From: Cryptomeria japonica
Taxonomy: Eukaryota; Streptophyta; Pinopsida; Cupressales; Cupressaceae
DNA length: 64,000 nucleotides
Direction of reading: 5' to 3'
Assembly (NCBI RefSeq): GCF_030272615.1
Contig: NC_081406.1
Span: 213,750,997 to 213,814,996, forward strand
This document shows, piece after piece, positions 48,898-58,470 of this stretch; the first letter of the stretch is position 1, and every line of letters begins with the position of its first letter. The notes below the pieces were generated by a model. The model worked only from the letters and a program-made list of their open reading frames with translations, did no database searches and was not told the DNA's origin. Position numbers and translations under genes: made by a program.

Positions 48898-49013
48898 AAA
48901 AAAAATTTAGAAAATTTGAAAAAATATATATATATACGGAAATTTGAAAAAAATTGAAAAAAAATTGAAAAAAAAAGAAAAAAAAAAAAAAAAAGAAAAA
49001 CGAAAAAAAAGAG
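48898..49013 (+). other. A-rich run after pol
   Basis: Over 100 bases, mostly A with interspersed G and T, containing a short (TA)n. It resembles the A-rich runs after pol in the Tat element (5636-5705) and before the ORF of the giant-LTR element. Confidence 0.7.
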
Positions 49014-49222
49014 ACCACCGTACGGTGGACACGTGGTGGCACCACCGACGGTGGAAGCCACCGTGCGGTGGAACCCCCGGCGATGGCACCACCGACGGTG
49101 GAAGCCACCGTGCGGTCGAACCACCGACGGTGGAAGCCACCGTGCGGTGGAACCACCGACGGTGGAAGCCATCGTGCGGTGGAACCACCAACGGTGGAGC
49201 CACCGTGCGATGGAACCCACCG
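49014..49222. repeat. 32-bp GC-rich palindromic repeat, about six units
   Basis: Units ACCACCGACGGTGGAAGCCA plus CCGTGCGGTGGA. Each holds two short palindromes, CCACCGACGGTGG and CCACCGTGCGGTGG, so the region can form a row of hairpins. Frames stay open in several registers on both strands for lack of stops in the unit; these are not taken as genes. Confidence 0.9.
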
Positions 49223-49419
49223 AAGGCCATGGGAGATAAAGGCTGCCAAACGAAAGGATTTTCTTAACACCGCACGCTAAGGAACGCCGCCGAAGGGAAA
49301 CGCCGCAAGGAAGAGGCACTGCCGAAGAAAGAAAAGCAGCCGCCGAACCCTGCACCAACCAAACACCGCACAACAAGCAAACACCGCACGCGGAGGAAGC
49401 AACCACCGCACTGCACACG

Positions 49420-50139
49420 TTAAAGGAAAAACATCGCACGTAACGCAGCGAAGGAAAGTGTGCGGGAGAAGTTGGAGTTGGATGCCAGAGTCGCGTAGTG
49501 GAGTTCGCCAACTTCGACTGAAATCGAAACAGGAAGAGGAAGGGGTTCGAATGTGTCACAGTCCCCTGCAACCCCGCATTCTGATGTTGGCTTTATCAAA
49601 CCTTTCCAGTCCATGGACTCATCAACCACTTTCACAGGTATAATGCTGGGTTGGTCATCAGACAGATTAGTATTAATTGATGACCTGCTTGTATTGATAG
49701 AACACGAATGAGTAAGTCGAGTGCCCTTTTTTTGGCAAGGCTCGGTTCTCTTATCCTTTTCTTCAGTCTGACAAGGAATAGGAAGGTCTTCATCTTTTTG
49801 TTTTGGAGAGCCTGAATCAATATTTACAGGGACTTTAAGCTCAGCTGACGGAGAACGGGTGGTCACTTCATGGCCATGCAGTGGTCCAGTTGATGCATCC
49901 AAACCCAGTTCTGATTCTTTGGAAATGTGCCCGTCCGTTACTTTAGAAATATGACCAATACTCATCCACTCGCAACCATGTGCATCTGAATTCCCCCTTG
50001 TAATGGCACCAGCACACTCCATGTATTCTGCAGATTCACTCACTCCTGCTTTTGTATCCAGTTGAAGTTTTACCTCTGACTGTACACAGAAGATAGAGCA
50101 AGAAGCTACCGTGCAGTGTTCACAAAAATAGGCGGACAA
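49420..50139 (-). CDS. Antisense ORF of host-like composition inside the young Gypsy element (239 aa)
   Basis: Open for 239 codons on the strand opposite to pol. Residues about 22-215 are hydrophilic, rich in Ser, Thr, Glu, Asp and Lys, with no domain I recognise. The matching DNA (about 49549-50087) is less GC-rich and lacks the CCGCAC words found on both sides. Its minus-strand start follows TTCTGTGTACAG, which looks like an intron 3' end. Two readings are possible: a captured piece of a host gene, or the element family's own antisense ORF as in some Tat relatives. Confidence 0.5.
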   Translation of the reverse strand: MSAYFCEHCTVASCSIFCVQSEVKLQLDTKAGVSESAEYMECAGAITRGNSDAHGCEWMSIGHISKVTDGHISKESELGLDASTGPLHGHEVTTRSPSAELKVPVNIDSGSPKQKDEDLPIPCQTEEKDKRTEPCQKKGTRLTHSCSINTSRSSINTNLSDDQPSIIPVKVVDESMDWKGLIKPTSECGVAGDCDTFEPLPLPVSISVEVGELHYATLASNSNFSRTLSFAALRAMFFL

Positions 50140-50170
50140 GAAGCTACCGTGCGGTATTCACAAACATAGG
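50095..50170. repeat. Two-unit tandem repeat flanking the antisense ORF segment
   Basis: CAAGAAGCTACCGTGC(A/G)GT then (G/A)TTCACAAA, ending ATAGGCGGA, occurs twice at about 48-bp distance. Confidence 0.75.
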
Positions 50171-50313
50171 CGGAGATATATAGTGCGGGAGGTGGACAAG
50201 AGGACTTTTTTTTGAGCTTTTTACTAGCGGGAGGTAGTTGGGGATTACCGCCGTACAGCCTACCTGCCAGGAGGTAGTTAGGTGTCTTCCGTCCGACAAG
50301 GGAAAATCAAGAA

Positions 50314-52321
50314 GTGGTTACCAAGTCAATGGAGTCTGCGGGAAAAAGAAATTGGAAAAAACAGTTGCAGGATAGCAGCCATAGGAAGCCGGATGCACGT
50401 ATTCTTCCTTCAGGTGTTCGAATAGCAGGTGGCACAATGGAAGCCAGGCAGAAGAAAAAGACACCACAGCAGCCTACCGCACGAGGGAAGAACACCTTCA
50501 CTTCACAGAATATCACCTTTGAGGGATTGAATGGGGTGGAATGTCGGAAATGGTGGCAAGAAACGCCGGATGATAATTTGGTGAAGACAAGTCTTCGCAA
50601 AGCAGGGATGGGCTATTCGGATGCCTGTGTTCGCCATTCGCGAGTACGTGGGAGCATTGCGATATATGGTTGATACCTTTGATAGCCATTCACGGACGAG
50701 CACATTTGAGTACCTTGGGAAGGATATCACCATATCCTCCAAACCTGCAGATTTCACGAGAGTATTTGGCATCCCAGGCATACATGGCAAGAAAGTGGAC
50801 TTGAAGGCCAAGAAGATGACACGGGAGGAAAAGGAACATTGGATTACGCGAGTGTCCCAAGACTTGACCCCAGCAGAGTTGGCGAGCATCGTAGACGCCA
50901 CGAAGGGTCGTGGGATGCGTAGGTCCTTTGTCGCAGAGGGTCATTGGCGGTGCATAATGGACGTCATCAAAAGCAGGTTGACAGGGTCGGGTAGGGCATC
51001 CGACATCGCTCTGCCACAGATCGTATTGATGAACGGGTTACTGAACGGTGTCGTGTATGATTGGGCTACCTTGTTATCAGAGCGGATGTGCGCATTCTTG
51101 ATGATGGAGCAGCGCACCTTTTACATGCCCCACTATGCCATTGGACTGTTTTTAGAGGCCACGCGGGAAGCAGTGCCAGAGGCTGAGTTGGAGGTACGGC
51201 CACAGGGACCTTTGGCGGAGGGTGAGCCTCCTATCATGCATTGGCGACACCTAGATATTGGACACTCTTCCGCGAAGCGGAAACGGATATTAGAGACCAC
51301 CGCAGCAGAACCGGATAGTGGGCGAGAAACTTCTAGCAATGCAGAGGATTCCGAGTATTCGGAGGATGAGGATGACAGCAGCAGTCGGGCCAAAGACGAG
51401 GGGAGGATGGAGCCCGCCGGAGAGCGAGTGTTGTTTGCACCACCCACACTCCCACTTGGCACACTTGTGGGGTCGTCGGCGGGCAGTACTTCGATTCCGG
51501 CATTTGGGCAGAGCCGCACGCTCGTTACACTCGGGCCCATGCAGCCGGCCGCATCACCTTCCGCCATACCACCGCAGCAGGCTTGTGCACCAGCCGCAGG
51601 ACCGACTCCCGCAGAGGCATGTACTGACAGCAGGGCGGAGTTGTGTGGTCCACCGCAGGGAGGCGTGGCAGAGGAGATGGTTGAGACGGAGCCTCAGGTG
51701 CGACTGGACGTTGTGGGATCCGATGCAGTGGTGACGGTTGCTGCCTCCTTGTTAGAGGAGCCCATCGCAGGACATGTTTCCGAGGGGGAGAGAGGGTCGG
51801 AGGTGTTGAGTGCAGCTCCATCGGTGGCGGCTATGGGGAGTTGGCTGACCCGGGGATTCCAGATGACAGTGATGCCACCCGTAGGAGCAGCTGTATTCTC
51901 ACCTCGGCGAGAGCCTCCCACTGAGGTGGTGGATCTGGAGGATTCCTCGGCGGAGACGCAGGCACCAGCAGAGGGACAGGTGACTAGAGAGGGTGTTCCT
52001 ACCGGCCCAGAGCAGGCGACTGCTACACTTGAGGGGGCGGGGGAGACACCATTGTGCCAGCAGGATGCAGCAGGTGTGGTTGAGGAGACTTTTGAGTTAC
52101 CACGTGGGCTTCCTGTACCTACATCGAGGCTGGATGGGGAGGATATTGAGGTTTACTTGGCAGATATGGTGACAAGGGGTCGGCAAGTGGTGGCCGCGGC
52201 TCAGACACGAGCTCTGCAGCAGGTTGTGGAGGAATTAGAGCAGGTCCTCCAGTTTATGCGAGACGGCTGTCCCGCAGCTTTCACTTCATGTTTTGAGGCA
52301 CGAGGGTGGCCAGTTATCTAG
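50314..52321 (+). CDS. Second ORF after pol, env position, with about one or two breaks
   Basis: The N-terminal part is basic (MEARQKKKTPQQPTARGKN). The main part, about 566 codons, has a folded-looking first third (FEYLGKDITISSKPADFTRV, LTPAELASIV, VLMNGLLNGVVYDWATLLSE, FYMPHYAIGLFLEA) and then a long low-complexity acidic and Pro/Ala/Gly-rich part. The first third recalls the 'putative plant transposon protein' domain known after pol in Athila/Tat relatives, where the protein lies before variable tails. No signal peptide or membrane segment is seen, so it is not a typical envelope. Family assignment is by eye. Confidence 0.6.
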
Positions 52322-52330
52322 ACGGATGCG

Positions 52331-52864
52331 ATGTTGGAGGCTTGGAGTGTGCCTCAGCCCGTCGTGGAGAGTAGGGTGACGACTCTCGTCCGGGAGATTG
52401 AGCAGGTTTACAGGGAGGCCTACTATGCCTTACGCGAGACACAGCATGAGTCTGCGGTTCGCGAGGCTGCTCGAGTTGAGTTAGAGCAGGACATGGCCAG
52501 ACAACAAGCCTCGTGGGCAGCCGAGAGATCAGAGTTGGTAGCACAGCTTGAGACAGCCCGCACAGAGAAGGTTGCGGTGGACACCCGTCTTTCGGAGGAG
52601 CAGAGTGTGCGGAGTCTCGTCCAGCAGGAGTTAGATGTTGTTCAGGCTCAGTTGGTTCGCATGACAGAGTCCGCCGATACCAAGGAGAAGGAGCTACTGG
52701 AGGCTGCGCTTATGGTGAAGACGGCCTTAGAGAAGGTGTTGGTGGCAGAGCGGGATGTGGCAGCACGCACCCAGCAGGTCTATGAGCTCCACGCCCGCCT
52801 GGCGGCCCAGACACCCGCATCTCACCCTTCGACTTCAGGGACGCTTCCTCAGCCCCCTCCTTGA
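52331..52864 (+). CDS. Coiled-coil ORF at the 3' end of the young Gypsy element (177 aa)
   Basis: Almost entirely heptad-rich helix (REAARVELEQDMARQQASWA, ERSELVAQLETARTEKVAVD), ending in a Pro/Ser/Thr tail. It lies 9 bases after the preceding coding region, so it may once have been its C-terminal part. Multimerisation is a plausible role. No known family is recognised. Confidence 0.6.
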   Translation: MLEAWSVPQPVVESRVTTLVREIEQVYREAYYALRETQHESAVREAARVELEQDMARQQASWAAERSELVAQLETARTEKVAVDTRLSEEQSVRSLVQQELDVVQAQLVRMTESADTKEKELLEAALMVKTALEKVLVAERDVAARTQQVYELHARLAAQTPASHPSTSGTLPQPPP

Positions 52865-52929
52865 CTTTATCTTGGTTGTATATCTATATTACATTGTCTC
52901 CATTTTGTTGTTAGTCGTCGGAGACGACT

Positions 52930-52948
52930 TCTTTTTTGGGGGGGATGA
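52930..52948 (+). promoter_or_regulatory. Polypurine tract region of the young Gypsy element
   Basis: TTTTTTGGGGGGGATGA directly before the 3' LTR. The G run is the primer for plus-strand synthesis, and the preceding T run is the usual U-box. Confidence 0.85.
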
Positions 52949-53226
52949 TGTTATCGGGAAAAAGTGTATAGTTAGTAATGTTAATTATCAATAGTTAGTT
53001 AGCCGACAGGTAGGTAGTTGGAGTCGCGACGGTTGTGTCGCACCCCTTCGGCTGTCATATATTGTACCACCTCCGGGTGTTGGAGGACATGTAATATTGA
53101 CGACAGATTATAATATGAACATCCCTTGACATTAATGGCAAGCTTATTCTGGTACTTCTTTTGTATTTGCATTGTGCATTACTGTTCGATTTTTGTATTC
53201 TTCCTGTTTACCCAGTGAGGTAAACA
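52949..53226 (+). mobile_element. 3' LTR of the young Gypsy element
   Basis: Identical to 42609-42886 except for two transitions. Followed by the CATAC duplication. Confidence 0.95.
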
Positions 53227-53490
53227 CATACAAGCATGTCCATAATCAATCAACGCATAGGTTGGAGAGGAAGTCACAATTGGCCACCCAAAACATCTCA
53301 TCTATGCCCAAGAGTGTGACTTTGCACCCCTTGGCCCCAAGTTGCAGGTATGTTGGATATCCAGCATGGGGTGGTCTTCTTAGAAAGAGGTTACATCTAT
53401 GCTCTCCCTTCTTGGGCTCCCTTACTAACCTTGTTATGATTAACTATAGCAATAGAATAGATATTACATATTATTGCTTATATCTAATTG
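53227..53490 (+). mobile_element. Continuation of the old TGTAATGTCCCC LTR or a second copy of it
   Basis: Starts at the CATAC duplication. GTGACTTTGCACCCCTTGGC and GGATATCCAGCATGGGGTGG match 36209-36270, but the match also overlaps a region already present on the left, so this may be a second LTR of the same old element. The end is undefined. Confidence 0.45.
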
Positions 53491-53507
53491 ATGCAGGAGC
53501 ATCCCTG

Positions 53508-53881
53508 GTTCATAGCAATCTTGCATCAACCAAAACTATTTTCCTTTCTATTTTTGCTTTATGTTTGAAGTTTCAACATTTCTTTCTATGTGTCCCAGAT
53601 TTGGCTCACTGGATCCTGTGGAGTTGGATTCTACTTGAAGACTTGATCATCTTCCTTATTCCCAAACTACAAAGCATTTGATTCATTTTCCTGCAAGTTA
53701 TCGCTATCGGTTTCCATGACAGTTTCCTGATACCGGTTGACAATTTCTTGTTACCAGTTGCTTGGACCTATTTGCATTGGTGATCTACCGGAACCCCTTT
53801 CGTAGCTTGCGGAGCCCTGAGCGTTGATTCTAATGTTTCTTGGCGTGTGGACGACCTTTTCCCAAGATCTACACTTCATCC
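53508..53881 (+). mobile_element. Chromovirus-like LTR, first part (split by hAT)
   Basis: TGATGCAGGAGCATC followed by CTGGTTCATAGCAATC..GCATCAACCAAAA corresponds to the 3' LTR start of the chromovirus at 15672-15712. It is interrupted by the hAT at 53882 and continues at 60185. Confidence 0.55.
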
Positions 53882-56800
53882 CAAAATTTTAAAACTCGGA
53901 CTCGCCATGGACTCGACAAACCAAAAATTTGGACTCGGACTCGAACTCGCGAAAGACTCGGCAAAAAAAAAACCATAGTTTTACAAAAAAAACATAAAGA
54001 AATTAATGCATTTAGAGAGCATAAGAGCCATAATTGAAACATTACACATGTCATATGATCTACAAACACAATATTTGAAATTTCATCAATCATACTCATA
54101 GTTTCAACTCTAAAATGTATAATAGCAGCATAAGTTTATAAATGTTCACAAAATTACATATAATGATATGTCCAACTCCAAATGTGAAAAACAACAATGA
54201 ACAAACCAAAGAGAAGACTACGTCTTCCTCTTTGTATTTCTCCTAATATAGCTCAATTTTTCAGGCCTTGAGCTAGAACTAGTAGTAGTGGGTGTTGTGG
54301 TATCTAAATGGTGAGATGATTCTTCTTCAAAGTCAAAGTCCTCATCCTCGTCCTCATCTTCATCCTCCATTTCATCCAATCTTGCTCCTTTTGCATCTTG
54401 TGCTGCTCCTCTCTCTATTTCTGCAATTTCTTCTTCGGTAAGGAGGACATCGTCGCCATCATTTTGTTCATTCACAGTCCAATCACCATATGGATCAATT
54501 TCATCCAAGTCAATGGCCTCATGTGAAACACCCTCCACCTGTCTAACTCGAAGGCGAAGGTTGTACCGAACGAATACTAGATCATTGAGCCGTTTTTGTG
54601 TCAATCTATTTCTCTTCTTTGTGTGAATGCTCTCAAATACACTCCAATTTCATTCACACCTAGAAGCACTGCATGGCTGAGACAAAACACAGACGGCTAT
54701 CTTTTGAAGATTACGCGTGCCAGCACCATAATTCTCCCACCATAAATCTACAAAAAACATTTAGAAATATTAGAATTGAGAAAAAAATGTAACAATCAAG
54801 TTTGTAGTTGTTTTCTTGCAGTATTGAACTAAGTTACTAAATTTTTTACCTAGTTGTTGTTTTCCTCTCCTATCAATCGCTAGTTGTGATGAGAAGAGTC
54901 TCCCCTTTGCACTCTTGTAGATCTTGAACAATGAACATTTCCAAATTCATAAATAGATAGTCAAAGTGTCAAACTCAAATTCAATAATGAACATTTCCGA
55001 ATTCATAAATAAAGATAGAGCAATTGCAAATGTCAAATCTCACCTCCAACTCATCAAGAACCTTGTCTCTCAACTCAAGATCAGGTGCCATGTTATCAAT
55101 GCATGTAATAACACCTGCCATGAACTCCTCGTCAGCCCTAAATGAATCAGAGAAGTAGAATTTCGGGGTCAAAAAGTAGGCGAAGGCATGTATTGGTTGG
55201 TGGAGTTGGTTTGTCCACCTACGATCAATGATGTACCAAAGGATTTCACATTTTCTTGTATTTCCACGATAGTAATGTGAAATGGCCTCTTTGGCCCTAT
55301 CCATGGCCTCATAAATGAAACCCATTGGCATGCCCTCTCCATCCACCATACGAAGAACCCTTACCAAAGGTTTTGTCACCTAAAAAAATGAAAACAAATT
55401 TTAAATTAGTACAAAATTAACGCCTAAAAAATAAAATCAGCAAATAGACAAGATTGTATAAAGTTTACTTTTGTGTTTGTCACTTACCGCAGTCAACTCC
55501 TCTCCACTTTTGGTGAACCCTTCATCAAAAACAATGCTCACAATCTTCTCTGCTTCAGGTCTTTTGGAGTAAAAAGATCCCAACCAAGCATCAGACAAAA
55601 ACATCTGCTTAAGATGAGGAATGGCACTAAGAATGCTCTGCAAAGTGATGAAGTGGCTAGCAAATCGTGTCACTCCAGGTCGCACAAGGTCCTTGCCATT
55701 TGTGTGTTTTCTCATCAAAGCAAGCACCCAAGTATGGTTGTAGATGAATTTGGTGACACTTCTTGCATCTTCAACCACCTTTTTCACCCATCCAATCTTC
55801 CCAATGTCCTCTAGCATCAAGTCCAAGCAATGTGCAGCACAAGGACTCCATGTAATCCTAGGATGCTGTCATGTCCCCTTCTAGATCGTTATACATATAC
55901 GAAGAGAAAGAGAGAGAGGCCCTAAAAGAAGAAATTATATAATAATTACCAACAAAGGAATATTTGAAATTTATTTATTAAATATTATTATTTAATTGAC
56001 ACTTATTAATAGTTATAACTAATAATATTCCTTAAACGAAAAAGATGTGTGAAAAGAATACATACTTAAGGATGGGTGAAAAGAATACATACAAAGTAAT
56101 CACATGCTTTTTCTCCAACAAACAAGAATAGTATTTAGACTAATTGACATTAACATGTATTCGGACATTACATCGCTAGTAGTCCTCAATTTTGTGGAGT
56201 CTCTAAAAGAGACAAAATTGCGAATGTAATCAGAAGACCATTATTATAGATAGGTTCAAGGATTGTGCTTAGCAAGAACCACCATTTAAGAAACTAATCG
56301 TATAGTCAACGATCATGATTGAGGACATATAGGGCATGTAAAGTTATTTCAATTTCAATTAAAGAACAAGTTATGAACTGTGTATGCTATATATGGATAT
56401 GAGGAATTATGCCAATGTCTAATAATTCTGATTTTTATCTGCAGGTCTGAAGGAGAGAGATCATTTAATATTTTCTATGTCTTCTCCAAATGAATTCAAT
56501 TGGCATATATATCATTTAGGCAACCGGTCAATTGGTGTATTGATCGGTGCCTTTACATTTATACCATTAACACAATGCTGATCATCGGTTCAAAAACCCC
56601 CGATAGCATATTGTAATATCAAAATATAATGACTGATCTATTTAATGAATCGGTTCAGATAAACATCGATGATTCAAAGTGCACGATGAATATAATCCAA
56701 CCGGTGCATTTGTTAACCAATGTTTAATGCCAAATGAAGCGGTGTATTCATTAAACCCGATAACAAATATGCTCGATATAATTAAGCCCGATAACAGATG

Positions 56801-57059
56801 TGAATCGGTGCCAATGTTTATGCATCCGATAGCAAGTATGTATCGGCTAATTTAACCCGATAACTTAAAGATAAGCAATGTTAGTACAATCCGATAATCA
56901 TATGTAATATAAATCAGACATGAAGCATGTAGATGAATAACAGAACAGGAAGGTTAGGAAGATCTTATCTTGCATAAGCTACCATGCATTAACAAGGCAC
57001 TCTAAGAGAATTTACACCGGATGTAAAATACTTAATAATGTTAATATATGGATTAATTG

Positions 57060-57400
57060 AATTAGGCTAGTGTAAATAAATGGTTAAAATTAAGTAATCT
57101 ATAAAAAAAATAAGGAAATATATTTAATTAATATATTTAAATGAAATGTTATTTAATATTTAAATATATTTAAAATGAAATTAAAGGTAATATTTAAATA
57201 AGGAAATATATTTAATTCATTTTAATAAAGGAAATGTTATTTAGTAATTAATATATTTAAATGAAATGATTCTTTAACATTTAATATATTTAAAAAAAAG
57301 AAGTGATATTTAATAAATTAATATATTTAAATGAAATGTTATTTAATATTTAAATATATTTAATTAAAGGTAATATTTAATATATTTAAACATATACAAA
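57060..57400. repeat. AT-rich degenerate repeat
   Basis: Repeats of (AATATATTTAAATGAAATG)TTATTTAAT-like words, at least four copies of varied length, inside the solo LTR. Confidence 0.75.
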
Positions 57401-58109
57401 CTATGCATGACTTACCGCTGACTCCTAAATAGACTGGTTACTCCCGCACGAAGTGGTGCGTGGGTAACCGTAGCCTAAGCTGCGATTACCCCCGCACCCC
57501 TTCATGCGGAAGGGGGCCGTGGGGGGACACAACCCCTCACGGGATACATAAGGAGCAGCGGCAAGAGGGAGGAAGGGGAGGAGGCAGCAGACTACGGGCG
57601 AAAAAGGGCAGGGTGCGGACTGCAGGGTAAAGGAAGGAGGACATTGGACTGCAAAGTAAGAATCCCCACCTATATTAAATAAAAGGTATAGTATATGAAA
57701 GATTTTTATTATTATTAATATTAATAGTTAGGATTAAGGGTAAAGGTCCATTAATCTTAATTAGTATTAATTAATAAACAAGGGGTAATGGGTAAGACCA
57801 TTAATAGGTCATGTTCATAATTGTTTAGTGGGAACTTATACACATTGTAAGGTATAACATTCACTAGTTATAACATAGGGAAAAGTAATCTTGTGAATGT
57901 CATATACATAAGTTGCAGATCAAAAGGGATTTAGGAATACAAGGTATTTAAGAAACATATTGCAAATGTGAAGGATGAAAATGTCATGTTGATATACATA
58001 TATAAGTTAATTAAATAATGCATTAGGAGTTCATGTTAACATAAAGGAATATTTATGAACTAAAAATGTTATGCAAATACAAGGCTTGGTTGATTCAAAC
58101 CCAACCAAG

Positions 58110-58470
58110 AAGGGAAGGATCGAGTCAATCCCCTTTGAGGACTTGGATGATGAAGGCATTATCCAGGACAAGGAAAGGCAAGGGTCTTCCTTGGCTGGCT
58201 TGGGTATAAGAGGTTATACTCAAGACAGGACTCAAAGGTCAAGTCGATCCCTCTTAAGGACTTGGATGATGAAGGCATCATCCAAGACAAGAAAAGGCAA
58301 GGGTCTTCCTTGGAGGGCTTGGGTGTAACAAGATAGGATTCGAATTCATCTTCGATTTCCTGGAGGGCTTGGGTGTAACAAGACAGGATTCGAATTCATC
58401 TTCGATTTCCTGGAGGGCTTGGGTGTAACAAGACAAGATTCGAATTCATCTTCGATTTCCTGGAGGGCTT
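58110..58470. repeat. Two nested tandem repeats, including three exact-period 50-bp units
   Basis: The outer repeat (GAGGACTTGGATGATGAAGG..GGGTCTTCCTTGG) occurs twice, about 120 bp apart. The inner repeat starts TGGAGGGCTTGGGTGTAACA at 58311, 58361 and 58411 (and TGGAGGGCTT at 58461), with a period of exactly 50 bp. Confidence 0.9.

Larger units (their letters stand above)
42609..53226 (+). mobile_element. Young Ty3/Gypsy element, nearly whole, 10.6 kb
   Basis: LTRs at 42609-42886 and 52949-53226 (278 bp each, two transitions apart), exact duplication CATAC (42604-42608, 53227-53231), tRNA-Asp-type primer site, pre-gag ORF, gag-pol, a GC-rich repeat, an antisense ORF, two further ORFs, and a polypurine tract. 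It has few breaks. The primer site and single RNase H suggest the Athila side of the non-chromovirus Gypsy group, though the 278-bp LTRs are short for Athila. At an assumed 1-2 x 10^-9 substitutions per site per year, 0.7 percent LTR divergence means roughly 2-4 million years. It is richer in G+C and CpG than its surroundings, which fits recent insertion. Confidence 0.95.

Noticed and set aside
48944-49280. Several overlapping ORFs over the GC-rich palindromic repeat
   Set aside because: Open in many frames on both strands because the 32-bp unit has no stop codons; no independent support.
32892-53468. A single solo LTR with TSD enclosing the whole stack
   Set aside because: ATTACA at 53463-53468 is a possible LTR end, but the flanking bases (GGGCA on the left, TATTA on the right) do not match, so no boundary is claimed.
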